DNA from: Sebastes aleutianus
Taxonomy: Eukaryota; Chordata; Actinopteri; Perciformes; Sebastidae
NCBI GenBank assembly: GCA_916700875.1
Contig: CAKAKS010000062.1
Location: 838,501 to 902,500 of the forward strand
Direction of reading: 5' to 3'
DNA length: 64,000 nucleotides
The stretch's first letter is position 1. Each line of letters starts with the position of its first letter. The notes under the pieces are model-generated. The model had not been told where the DNA came from. It saw only the letters and a list, made by a program, of their open reading frames with translations, and ran no database searches. The translations under genes were made by a program, and so were the position numbers. This document shows, one piece after another, positions 48,401 through 62,159 of the stretch.

Positions 48401-51400
48401 ACAATTTTTCAAAATGAGCACCCCTAGTATATATATGTATATATATACACACACATATACATGTATGTATATATGTATGTATATGTATATAAACTGGGGG
48501 AAAAAAATTGGAAACTTGTGTTTGGTGGATTATTTCTCTGTTGTTACAATACTAATGGTCATTGTATTTTACATCGTTTGAAAGCCTGTTTATTTACCTT
48601 CACCATGATGTCCAACTTGTAAGGATCATTCATTTGTGGGATGAGCAGCACAGCTGATTATGTGGGTAGCGCCCAAGAAAAATTTGCCAAAATGCTCTGC
48701 CAATGGTAAACAGTGTATTCTCATAACAGGACTCTAGACTAACTTTTCCACTGGTAGCACTGGTGCTACCAACTTTCTCAGTTGGTAGCACAAGCACATG
48801 ATTTGGTCGCACCCTTTTTTTTGGGTTACAGCATGGTATTAATCAATGACCTTGCATGCTAATAAATAGTTGTCTTAATTTACATACCCCAGTGAAACAT
48901 TGACAATGCCTCGAAACTTAATATTTGCAAAATATTTTAACTAACAAGTTTAGAGTTGCCTGCAACGGACGGACCACATTGCCTACAATAAACACACAGC
49001 ACAGTGTTCCCCTCGTACCGTAACCACGGGTACTGTGTTAGCCATTGTGGCTGAAAGTGGTACTTCTTTTTCTTCACCTGTCTGTCAGCCAGTCTCTGTG
49101 CTGCTTCATTTTGGGAAACAGTGAAACTTTGGCACCCTGCAGTATATGATGCGCGTGAGCAGGGTCTGAAATTGACTTTTTTCACTTCCTGCCACTGTGG
49201 CAGGTAAGTATTTTTTTTGTCTGCCACTCAGAAATTGTATCTGCCACTTTTAAAATCAATGCGCTAAATGAAGGAATAACATTTTAGATCTGATGTAATT
49301 CAATGTTCGATATAATTAACATGAAAAACATTATATACATGGTAAATTACAGAGTTCAAATGACACCGTAGCTTCCGGGGAACCCTGTTTTTTGGAGGTG
49401 GGAGGTTACTGTAGCCTACACAGTACTGTACTGTACTTTGTTATTGCCATCTGTAGTGGTTATTTGCATTCAAAAATAATTATTAATTGTGATTATTTAA
49501 ATATAACATTTATAATCAGGTCATTATTCCCTCTCTATTATCTATTTTATATTGCTGTGGAAAAAAATAGCATTTTGTCGGAAAACAAGATTTTGCATAG
49601 GGCCCTCAAAAAGTTAGGACCGGCCCTGCTAGCTGCTCCTAAAGTTGGAGGAGCTGCTGGAGATGCTGCTGTCAAGAAGAGAGGAGCAGCATGTTGGTAC
49701 AGACTAAATTCATTCATTGCAGCCTTATTACCCAAAAGGAGACGAAGAGAGGAGTAAGTAGGTAAATAAGTGGTTAACATCAGTAACAGGATTTGAGCTG
49801 GGGAGAAGTTTTGACTCCTCGTTAACGTAACGTTATCATCAGCTCACTCACTGTAAATACAAACGTCGGCTGCTGACTCGTTAGTGAGCGTTAACTGTAA
49901 CGTTACCGTTTACATCGAACAGTCTAACTTACTGGTAATGTTGTTACTAGAAAGTTTATCTCATTGACTTGTGAATAATTCCCCGCTGCAGCTGTCCTGA
50001 GATCAGAGGCCGGTGGTATACGTTGTGTGTGTGTGTGTACATGCGGGACGATCAGGCGCATACAGTGTGTATGCGTGTGTGTGTGTTTATGTTGTCCCAG
50101 AAGTTTAATAATGACGGCGCGCTACACAAAACGTGCATTTGGCGGGTGGTGGGTGCTAATTTCAGACCCAGAGGAGAGCGCAGGAGGGGAGAGAGAGGCC
50201 ACGCCAGTGAGGAACAGAAAGGACTGCTTTCATCTGCAATATCCAATGCTCTTACCTTGTTACCAAAATAGTAATGATCATGCACTCGCACAATGCGACT
50301 AGGTACAAATTTTACTCGCACACTCCCAAAAGAAGGTCACATATGCGATCATTTTGGTCGCAGTTTAGAGCCCTGCATAAGGCTACCAGGAAGCCTGCAA
50401 TGCCCTTCACCGTCAGGCCCGTTTGCGCTGGTGTCGACAACACAGACAATGGAACCTGAACATGTGGGGGAATGTCATGTTCAGTGATGAGTCCAGGTTC
50501 TGTCTGTTAAAGTTGGATGGCAGGGTCAAAGTATGGAGACGACGCGGAGACCGCGGAAACTTATATATATATATACGTATGTATATAAAAACGGAAAGCC
50601 TGTGTTACAGACTGGAGGGTTGGAGTTTGAAAGTCGTGGGCATTTTACAGGCATTATGGGAAATGTAGGATCCAAGTCCGGACGTCCTCTGCTGCTCTGA
50701 TTTGAACCGTTCTTTCGTGAATATCCTGACTTTATGGGAAAGTAGTACTGAATGGCTGGAGTATCCCTTTATTGTGTTGTTTTTGGTTTTAGTCTACCTA
50801 TTCACACCATCATACACACATGCAGACTGTCTCAGGAAACTTTCACAATAAAACCACTTGTTTTCTTTGGAGTCGTGAGGTTTTAATACTGAAACAAGTC
50901 CTCATGTTTTAATTGAGATGTTTTACATCACTCCTCTGTTCTTCGCTTTGTTCTTTGCGTAGCTTTATTGATATCAGTTACTGTTATTTTCATTATGTTA
51001 CTTTATGATTATGTAGGTAACAGTGGCAAAGGAAAGTGTTCCTCCACTGGAGTTTGGCCACCTCATTTCTGCCTCTTGTTTGAGATTAAATATGTGTTTG
51101 GGGAACATGGACACATTAACATCTACCCAAAATACATGAGCCGCCAGTAAGCAGTCCTGGATGTTTTCTAACGTTACCAAGAGTCTCGTCACTTGGTCAA
51201 CAGTGTAAGCGGCTGATTTGTCGGAGGAGAACTGAGGTGCGTGGATGGCTTCTTTCCCAGAAGATGCATCTTTCTTAATCTGCCGTGCTGCTCTTAATCC
51301 CAGTAGGTGCTGGATTAGCTCAGGCTGCTTTACGTCTGTATCGGCTGGCTGCACCACCAGGAGGATTTTCCAGCCTGGAGAAGTATTTAAATGAAGCAAT

Positions 51401-54400
51401 ACAGAAGAATTCTGGGAGACTTTCATTCATCATGAAAAATACTGAAGCCCACCTTTCACCAAACAACTTTTCAAGTGATTTCACTGTCGCAGACATATTT
51501 GAACTTGTGAACTCGATGGTTTAGTGTAAAGTGGTCCTAAAACTCAGTCTAAGCTGTCTTCAGTAAGTCTTTTTCTCGTCTTGACGTTCCGATAAAATCA
51601 AACAAGTTTAATATCGTAAGTTCAGTGAGGCGAACATTGTCAACAACCAATAGGAGTGCTCTCTCCAGCACCAAACAGGAAGCAGCTAACGGGGTTCCTC
51701 TTTGACGTGTCCTCCATGTGTACCACCATTAGGGATGCTTCCAGTTTTACTTCTCAGCCTTTGTTGGTTGAAGCCTACCAGCAGTTAACTGATGAACATT
51801 TTTACAGAAAACTGAAGGCTAACCCCACCCTTAATTTTTTCTAAAAAAAGATCTCAGATGTCACTGGCCAAGCTCTGGAACTGAATTGGATCTCTAAGGA
51901 CGAATATGATTTTCTGAACTGTAAACATCCTGTAACTAGATATGCTGCCTAAAACCCATAAAAGCCTGGTTAAACCCGAAGGCCGACCTATTGTAGCCAG
52001 TAATGATTCTCTATGTTGATCATTTTATTAAACCATATGTTCAGAAGCTTTCATCATACATTAAGGACTCTACTGATTTAATGAATAAGATATCAACATT
52101 AAAAGTTACCTAATAATGTCATTGTGGCCACCTTAGATGTGGAATGCCTCTACACTAATATCTCACATGACAGAGGTCTTGAGGCTCTTGAATTTTATCT
52201 ATGGCCCTGTTCACACCTGGTATTTACATGCATCCTCAGTGATCCGATCACAAGTGAACAGCTTTAAGTACGTCTGTTCACACCTGGCATTAGAATGCGT
52301 CTCCGCATGCGTCTCCAGTGACCACTTGTGATCCGGTCTCACTTCCCCGCTCTATATGCAAATAAACACGTAGTAAACACACGGATAATACAGCAGACGT
52401 TGGGACGTAATATTACATGAATGTCAGTAGTAGTTTCCTACATATTCGTTAATTCTGGTACATTTTATTAACATCAAAATAAAAGGTTATTGTACCGGCG
52501 GTCCCCGGGGACTTCCGCGCCCCCGGTGCCGGAACCGCTGCTTTTGCCAGAAAACAGCCTGTAGAGGTACAGCGCTCCAGAGAGCCGGGAGAACAGGCGG
52601 GCGGTCGGCCGGGCGGTGTGGGTGTCAGCTCCGCGCAAAACAGCGGAACAAAAATACTGACACATCTCCGACAGTATGATAATAATACACTTTGCGTGCC
52701 AAGTCTACATACAGTAGAGCACAGAGGCTGTTTCCATAGCGACAAGCGCCCGTGTCTGCCTGTTTATTCACCTGAGGGGCGTGGTGATCCCGTGGATCCC
52801 AGCTGGACATCAGATGAGCAGGCGGTCCTTAATGTGGCCAGGACGCATTCACTACACACTGCTAAAAGAATGTGGTCATATGTGGCCCAGACCACCTCTG
52901 AATGTGGTCTGAAAGATCTGATCTCAATGCGTCTTGAGTGTGTTCACACCTGTACTTAGAGCTGTCCACTTGTGATCACTGAGGACGCATGTTAATACCA
53001 GGTGTGAACAGGGCCTAAGAGACGGGAATTATCCATGTGGTCATTGTGCCCAGGGCCCCAACACCTGGAAAACTCCTGTTTTTAGACATCCAAGATCGGG
53101 GAAGGTTTTCCTGTTAAGGGGTTTATCCCATGTAGCAGAGAAAATGTAATTTATTTATTAAAATGCTCATGTGATAAGATTTATATAGGTAAAACTACAC
53201 GCATGCTGAGTCAAAGGGTTAGTGAGCATAAGATCTCCATCAATGATATGAACTATCCTGTTGCCCTCCTCACCCTATCTCCTCTCTACCATTCATCACG
53301 GGCATCGAACACATTAAACTGCCAAGAGGGGGAGATATGGACAGAATGATATGTCAAAGGGAGCTTTATTAGGTTGACACTAGATACCCTTTAGCCTAGA
53401 GACTATGGGAGTGCTATGCTGTAATCCAAGATGTTTCTTCATTTCTAATCTATGGTTTATGATGGCCCTCCTGATACCCCTCCAGAGCTCTTTGTTCTAT
53501 TGTCTTCTTTTGAGATGTTTGTTTTTCTTATAGATCTGGGGATCTCTGATTTATGATTTATGAAGGCTTAAGCCTGATCCTTCTCAAATCCCCATTTACA
53601 ATACAATGTATGATATTACTATTAGGTGCTTAGTGATTATATATGTTTTTTCTATATTCACTGTATTCAACCCCTTTTTGTATTGTAAAACAAATATGGC
53701 ATCTATTAGTATGCCTCACAGTTCTCTACTAAAACTACAATTCCCAAGACGTTGTGCTTATACCACCACGGTCTGTTTTATCACGTCTACCGAGGCCAGT
53801 GGCTGCTTTACATCACTCTGTGTTAACTGTCTTCTTGTTAGTCTTCTTCAGGAAATCATGAGTCAGAACATGCGTCACCTTGCTAATGTTTTTGTCATGC
53901 CAGTGTCTCAATGTTCAGGCCATCTTTATCAAGCAGGTCACAGACTTTCAACACAGGTTTGACTAAATAAATGGTAGAAACTAAGTCTTGTGGCATGTAT
54001 TTTAACGCAGTAGGTATAGGGAGAAATGAATGATACTTTGGGCTCTTTATTTAAACAGGCATACTCTTAATAAACTTAATTGCTGGTTCATTAATTTAAA
54101 ACAACTAAAAAGAATATCCCACAATTATCCCACGATTTAATCCAGTTGTGCTAGAAGCCTACAAAGGCTATACAAGCAGAGGAGTCGCCCCCTGCTGGCT
54201 GGTAGACAAAATGCAGGTTTAAGGCTCTTCACCATTGACTTCACCTCTCAGACCTGGAGGTTACCCACTGATACAAACACTCGTCCTGCAGTTTCATCAT
54301 CATTACAACATTTGTGCAGGATAAAGACTGTAAACGTTGGCAAATGAGTGGTGATTTGATTGAAAATCTGCACATTTGAAGGATCAGTTGGGCTTTATTC

Positions 54401-55523
54401 TTTATTTTGAACCCAACAGTGCGTGTGTGCCATAGAGCTCCATCGTTGCACTGGGTGACATGTTCCTTCATCACCATGAACACACACACACTGTAGTTTA
54501 TTCTGTCTCAATAACAATAATAACATTATATATAATACTAATGATGTCACAATAATACTCATAGAGCACCACATGTGGATTAATCTGCCACTGAAAATAG
54601 TCCCCAACAAAGTCACCGTTTCCACCTGTTGTGAGTACGTACTACAGTGAGCAGCTGTTTGAGGAAAGAACCTTTCTTAGAACAAATGAAACTATATTTT
54701 TGAGGTGTTTTTTATAGATTTGCATCTTCAGTAGGAACCAAGGGGTTGTAGGGATCAGACTGGGTCGGAAGAGTAAAAGAAAGTATTGGGAGACGGACGT
54801 TTTATAGGATTTGTTGACGATAAGAAACATATATAGAAGAGCGCCAGCTGCACGCTGTCAGCCTTGTTACTGGGTATTTTGGTTCTATGCGTTCTGTCTT
54901 GTGTAGACATATTATAGAAATCGATGTAATCGTGAAACAGGGAACATTGATACCAACGGTACATGTGGATTTTAAGAAATACATATCTGAGACTAGTGGT
55001 TGTATATTAATCGCTATCAATTCCAGTTAAGCTCTTAAAGAATGTGTGTCTATCCCTCCACAGTATGTGAGATAAAGAAGCTGAAGGTGCACTTTATTCA
55101 GCTCTCCCACACAGGAGCAGCTTGTGTTCAATCTGAAATTGAAATGTCAGGACAAACGTGCCTTGAAGCAAGAAAACTCTTTGGCTGTCATGAAAAATGC
55201 TGGAAAAAAACTATATAGAACTAAAAATGCACATTTTCAAATGAGTGGTGCCTATGAAGTCAGCCTCTTACAGCAGTCAAATGTTGTCATCAAGTTTAGA
55301 AATGTATGAATCAAAGTAAAGTTGAAGCAGCATTTGGACACAGTTCAGTGGCTGTATGTCTCATATTGTCCCAACTTTTTCTCTCCAGGAGAGGAGGCGA
55401 GCGTGTTCAAGTGTTCGGTTTCCAGGGAGACGGAGTGCAGCCGCGTGGGGAAGCAGTCATTCATCATCACGCTGGGCTGTAACAGCGTCCTGCTGCAGTT
55501 CTCCTCACCTGCAGGTACACATA

Positions 55524-55576
<53 letters not shown>

Positions 55577-58500
55577 TGTCTGAGCCACTGTAATGTCTGC
55601 TGGAAACATCATCATGGTTTTAGGTCAAAATGCTGCCATTGAAGAAGTTAAATTATTTCCTGTGTAACCAAACATTGGAAACAATTTACAGAATGTGAAT
55701 TATTGAAGTAGTGATTTAGGTTTTAGGTATACAGTATAAATGCCTGTTTGTTATGTAAGCAGTGAGCCGGTGCTTCCCACACACTCTCCATGTGGAGTTT
55801 GGAGCAGCACCCTACACTAAAGGCCCAGACACACCATGCAGACGTCAGACAACTAGCAGTGATGAAGGCCGACCGTTGAGTCGCCTCACGTCTCCTTTGT
55901 CTCGGCCAAAAAGGTTGCATTTGAACGCACCGCAGAGGCTACAGCTGACGGCCAGTTAGCACGTATGTTCTGCTCCTGGTTGAGAGCAAATAACCCGGTT
56001 GAAGATCAACTCATCCACTGTGTTGTATTTCCTCTATCAGAGGCTAACGTTAGCAGCTCTGTCCCACTCTTTATTAGATTGACCTGAGATGTTCCGTTGG
56101 GCCAACACATCAGTTAATCCTCATCTTAAAATCCATTTCTCTTGTGATGTTAAAAGTGAATTATATGCCTAATTCTATCCCATCTTTTTTGTCCCAAGTA
56201 TGAAAGCTAAGCAGCCAAACAGGGTTACTGTATGTTCTAAGTCTTTTAGTCTTTGTCTTTTAGTTCAGTATCATGTTAGCGTTAGCCCCATTCTTTTAGC
56301 ACATTATCATGTTAGCGTTAGCCCCAGTCTTTTAGCACATTATCATGTTAGCGTTAGCCCCATTCTTTTAGCGCATTATCATGTTAGCGTTAGCCCCAGT
56401 CTTTTAGCACAGTATCATGTTAGCGTTAGCCCCAGTCTTTTAGCACAGTATCATGTTAGCGTTAGCCCCAGTCTTTTAGTTCAGTATCATGTTAGCGTTA
56501 GCCCCCGTCTTTTAGTTCAGTATCATGTTAGCGTTAGCCCCAGTCTTTTAGTTCAGTATCATGTTAGCGTTAGCCCCAGTCTTTTAGCACAGTATCATGT
56601 TAGCGTTAGCCCCAGTCTTTTAGCGCATTATCATGTTAACGTTAGCCCCAGTCTTTTAGCACAGTATCATGTTAGCGTTAGCCCCAGTCTTTTAGCACAG
56701 TATCATGTTAGCGTTAGCCCCAGTCTTTTAGCACAGTATCATGTTAGCTTTAGCCCCAGTCTTTTAGCACAGTATCATGTTAGCTTTAGCCCCAGTCTTT
56801 TAGCACAGTATCATGTTAGCGTTAGCCCCATTCTTTTAGCACAGTATCATGTTAGCGTTAGCCCCAGTCTTTTAGCACAGTATCATGTTAGCTTTAGCCC
56901 CAGTCTTTTAGCACAGTATCATGTTAGCGTTAGCCCCAGTCTTTTAGCACAGTATCATGTTAGCGTTAGCCCCAGTCTTTTAGCACATTATCATGTTAGC
57001 TTTAGCCCCAGTCTTTTAGCACAGTATCATGTTAGCTTTAGCCCCAGTCTTTTAGCACATTATCATGTTAGCTTTAGCCCCAGTCTTTTAGCACATTATC
57101 ATGTTAGCTTTAGCCCCAGTCTTTTAGCACAGTATCATGTTAGCTTTAGCCCCAGTCTTTTAGCACAGTATCATGTTAGCGTTAGCCCCAGTCTTTTAGC
57201 ACAGTATCATGTTAGCTTTAGCCCCAGTCTTTTAGCACAGTATCATGTTAGCTTTAGCCCCAGTCTTTTAGCACAGTATCATGTTAGCTTTAGCCCCAGT
57301 CTTTTAGCACAGTATCATGTTAGCTTTAGCCCCAGTCTTTTAGCACATTATCATGTTAGCTTTAGCCCCAGTCTTTTAGCACAGTATCATGTTAGCGTTA
57401 GCCCCAGTCTTTTAGCACATTATCATGTTAGCTTTAGCCCCAGTCTTTTAGCACATTATCATGTTAGCTTTAGCCCCAGTCTTTTAGCACAGTATCATGT
57501 TAGCGTTAGCCCCAGTCTTTTAGCACAGTATCATGTTAGCGTTAGCCCCAGTCTTTTAGCGCAGTATCATGTTAGCATTAGCCCCAGTCTTTTAGCACAT
57601 TATCATGTTAGCTTTAGCCCCAGTCTTTTAGCACAGTATCATGTTAGCGTTAGCCCCAGTCTTTTAGCGCATTATCAGTATCTTTTTCCTTCGGTGTAAA
57701 ACCAAAGAATCGCCAAATAGGCACAATTGGCTACCTGGGTAATTTGTCTCACACCATTTCGCCCCCGATAGTGTAAAGCGTCTTTGAGTCCCTGAAAAGC
57801 GCTATATAATTTGAATTTATGATTATTATTATTATTAATTATGTAGGCTGCAGCGTCAGACGTACGCTACATGTTGGTAGCTACAACACTGTTGTGAAGC
57901 ATAGAGGAGAACGAGAAAGACTAAATATAGCGCAAAATTCATAACAGGTGTTGGATAACTGAATATCTTTGCGTTATTGTGGACACGTGAGGATCATTAT
58001 CGTGACGTCAATATGGTGTTGAACGATAGTCTCGTCATATTGCCCGAGCCTAGTTATCACTATCCCTGACTGAGTAGATGACCTTCAGCAATATGTTATA
58101 AAACATGTCCTACATCACCACACATTTTATAACCTTGTGTAGCACAAAGAAAACAACATAACTTTAGCTTGTGTTCTTTCTATAAACTGACTGGTACATG
58201 AAGAGTATCAGAAACATTAAACTCTTCTAAACTGTTAATACAAGTTCAAACATTCAACAGAACTGTCTTAATACTCTGTGACTGCCCTGGATGTGTGTAT
58301 TGTTGTGTACTGTAGGGTCCAGAGGAAAGTATATAGTACATAGTAACTGTTGACGTTTGTGTGTGTGTGTGTGTGTTTTTGTGTGTGTGTGTGTTGTGCA
58401 TCAGACTTTCAGTCGTTTTATAACCTCCTGAAGAACAGTCGGGGACATGTCAATGAGCGCTCCGTCTTCAGCGACAGAACAGAGGACTCCTCTGCTGTAC

Positions 58501-61500
58501 AGTACTTCCAGGTGAGACGCTCTCATACAGGACAATGTTTTATTTGATTATTTAAGGACAGACCTTAATAGTTATCCCCATGCTGACTTGTTTTTGGCTG
58601 AGCATTTATATTTTCACAACTGTCATTAGAAAATATATTTTTTTAAATTCTGTTTTTGGAATTTTTGGAATTATTTTAATTTTAAAAAGCGTCCATAATT
58701 TAGTCCCTTGAAGCATTAGAAATGTCCAACCTAAGTTGAAATAGAGTTCTGCTCTGTAAATGACATGCCCTGTGTTCTCATAACTAGCTAGTGTCTCCTT
58801 TTGTCCACAAACATGGACACGTCTTTTCCTGCACCTGGACTTGCTGAGAAAGCTACCAAACACACAGTCGCAGAGAAAGCGTGGCCTCGCTAACATTTCA
58901 CAGGCTAGATACCGTAGCTAATGAGCTAGTTAGAAATCCCCGGTAAGTATGCTATAGCTAGCTAAGCATTGTCCGAATGGGGTTACTTGCAAACTAACGT
59001 TATCTACTGGAATGTTTGCTATTAGCCTGCGAGCTAACTGTACGTTTCAGCTGAAAATTGCTGGCTTCAGTCATAGCATATCATAACGAGTACTGCAGCT
59101 AGATTTATATGATTGAAGCCAGTAATCTTCAGCTGAAACGTACCGTTAGCTCGTAGGCTAATAGCAAAGATTCCAGTAGCTAACGTTAGCTTGCTAGTAG
59201 CCCCGTTTGGGACAGTGGTTAGCTAGCTAGCTATAGCATGTAGCATACTGACTGCAGCTTTTTTCCTCCTCCACTCTATGGTGGTACACGTCAAAGAGGA
59301 ACTCTGGTTCACTCCACAACTCCACCAGTTCCTCCATGTTTACTTTCTACCCCGTTAGCTACTTCCTGTTTGGTGCTGGAGACAGCGCTCCTATTGGTTG
59401 TTGACAATGTTCGCCTCACTGAATTTACGATAATATTAAACTTGTTTGATTTTATCGGAACGTCAAGACGAGAAAAAGACCGACTGAAGACAGCTTGGAC
59501 TGAGCTTTAGGTCCACCTTACACTAAACCATGGAGATCACGGGAGCGCGCCACAACTCTAGAAACACTCTCAGGATTTTATTCCCACATTGGAAATATGT
59601 ATGAGACAGTGAAATCAAGTGAAAAGTCGTCGTGTGTAAAGTCAACATTAGTTCCATTGTGTCTCTGTGCCCCTCCTGTGGAGGAAATGTGTTTTTCTTC
59701 TTTTATTAATACTAATTGTTAACAGCATATTCCAAAATCCCATTGACCTTGTTGTTGACTTCAGACAGGAAGTCTTACAGTTTACTTCTGGAATTGTGAT
59801 GATATTTTAGTACGTCCTTACTTGTACGATATTGACTTCCTATAGATAATAATGTTTCTGTTATTTTCTCTTCAGTTTTATGGCTACCTCTCCCAGCAAC
59901 AGAACATGATGCAGGACTACGTTCGGACAGGGACTTACCAACGGGCTATTCTCCAGAACCACACCGACTTCAAGGACAAGGTAACCTTATACTACCGCAT
60001 AGATTATGAATTCATCATTTAAATAGACTGAAGGCATTTTCACATTAGGTACGATTGATTCGTACCGCGCCTGACTACGATGCCCCCCACCCCCACCCCT
60101 CTCAGCTTTCACATTAGTAAAGTTGTTCCGTAGCCGAGTACTCCTACGTCATCATCCACGTGTATGTGTTTATGTTGAGATCAGCTGTTCTAGTGGCGGA
60201 GCATCATAAAACACTTCATTCAAACTGGACAGAAACTAAATAGAACTCACCAATACTGTCGTCGTTAGTCTGTCCAATAATCACCAACTCTGGTTTGGTC
60301 GAAATAAACTCTTATTTCACCGAGTTTGATGTGAAGATAGGCCGACTCTACATTCTGTCCCCCCACCCCCCGCTGTCTCTCTGCCGCTGAGCGTCCCTCG
60401 TTCTTCAGACACAGACCATTAAACTCGCTACATAAAATAAACATCGCCCAACACCATCACCTACTATTATTTATATTCCAAGGAACCCCTCGCTTGACTT
60501 CCTGTTTTATCACCTAGGCTACGGTCGTTTATATACAGACAGAGGAAGAGATTCGTACATGCTGCGTTTATATACAGACAGAGGAAGAGATTCGTACATG
60601 CTGCGTTTATATACAGACAGAGGAAGAGATCGGTACATGCTGCGTTTATATACAGACAGAGGATGAGACCGGTACATGCTGTGTTTATATACAGACAGAG
60701 GAAGAGATCGGTACATGCTGCGTTTATATACAGACAGAGGATGAGACCGGTACATGCTGTGTTTATATACAGACAGAGGAAGAGATCGGTACATGCTGCG
60801 TTTATATACAGAGAGAGGATGAGACCGGTACATGCTGTGTTTATATACAGACAGAGGAAGAGATCGGTACATGCTGCGTTTATATACAGAGAGAGGATGA
60901 GACCGGTACATGCTGTGTTTATATACAGACAGAGGAAGAGATCGGTACATGCTGCGTTTATATACAGACAGAGGATGAGACCGGTACATGCTGTGTTTAT
61001 ATACAGACAGAGGAAGAGATCGGTACATGCTGCGTTTATATACAGACAGGATGAGATCGGTACGTACTGCGTTTATATACAGACAGAGGATGAGACCGGT
61101 ACATGCTGTGTTTATATACAGACAGAGGATGAGACCGGTAGATGCTGCGTTTATATACAGACAGAGGATGAGATCGGTACATGCTGTGTTTATATACAGA
61201 CAGAGGATGAGACCGGTAGATGCTGTGTTTATATACAGACAGAGGATGAGATCGGTACGTACTGCGTTTATATACAGACAGAGGATGAGATCGGTACATG
61301 CTGCGTTTATATACAGACAGAGGATGAGACTGGTAGATGCTGCAGACATCGATATGAAACAGTTTTATATGTATACTGTACTCCAGACCACCTTTTCAAG
61401 TGGACTCCAGTACAGATCAATGAACCGTGCCTGAGTACGGTACGAAGCATTCACACTAGTGATGCTGATTTTGAAAAAGATTCTTAACCGATAACCGACT

Positions 61501-62159
61501 CTTGTTAACCGATTATTAACCGTTAACCAACAAGATAAGTGCCTATCATACAGCGGTGCGCCAGCTGCAGTGTATGGAGCACAACAGACAACCTCAGTTC
61601 CCAGTTCAACATCAGTACCCCCCTAAAGACCCTCTGTACCCCCCTAAAGAAGACCAAAATGGGTCTATGTTAAAGACGAGTTGAAGAAGTTAAAGTGAGT
61701 CAGCTGGAGACATTAAGAAGTCAGATTCCGAGTGTTTTCAACCAACTCTAACGTTAGCCTAGTTACCTAGCGACAGCTGGTAAGATCAGACAGACAGTCG
61801 TCATTCCAGCTGACAGCGTTGACGGTCATCGGCTACTTCCGTCTACCTCCATCTCAAATTGTAAACTGTACATTGCAAACAGACGTAGCAACATTACCGA
61901 AGGGGCTGTAGAGCTTAGCAAACAATCAGTTACTAAAGACTCCTTTTCTGGTGTAATGTATTACTGATTGATTGATTGATTTGCTTCATGTTGTTCTAAA
62001 TGGTCTCTCCTAAGTTCCTGTAACGTCTGCATCATGTCTGGTCTCTAGGTGGTGCTGGATGTCGGCTGTGGATCGGGGATCCTCTCTTTCTTTGCAGCCC
62101 AAGCTGGAGCCAGAAAGGTCTACGCTGTGGAGGCCAGCACCATGGCCCAACACGCTGAG

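Larger units (their letters stand above)
48491..50562 (+). mobile_element. Tc1/mariner element split by a hAT insertion
   Basis: Bases 48491-48726 begin aactgggggaaaaaaattgg after TA and match the Tc1 end at 32240-32538. Transposase sequence resumes at 50408 after the hAT insert at 48727-50375. Sequence beyond 50562 turns into TATA repeats, so the 3' part is missing. Confidence 0.75.

Noticed and set aside
56268..57678. CRISPR-like regular repeats
   Set aside because: Units are contiguous with no unique spacers, and the genome is a vertebrate. It is a minisatellite.
56200..57699. 499-codon open frame of 12-residue repeats
   Set aside because: It is a by-product of a 36-bp minisatellite in a carm1 intron. 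No signal peptide, domain or start context, and copies vary only at neutral-looking sites.
60519..61487. Frames of about 275 codons on both strands
   Set aside because: The 39-bp unit lacks stops in several frames. Simultaneous sense and antisense openness shows that it is repeat arithmetic, not coding.
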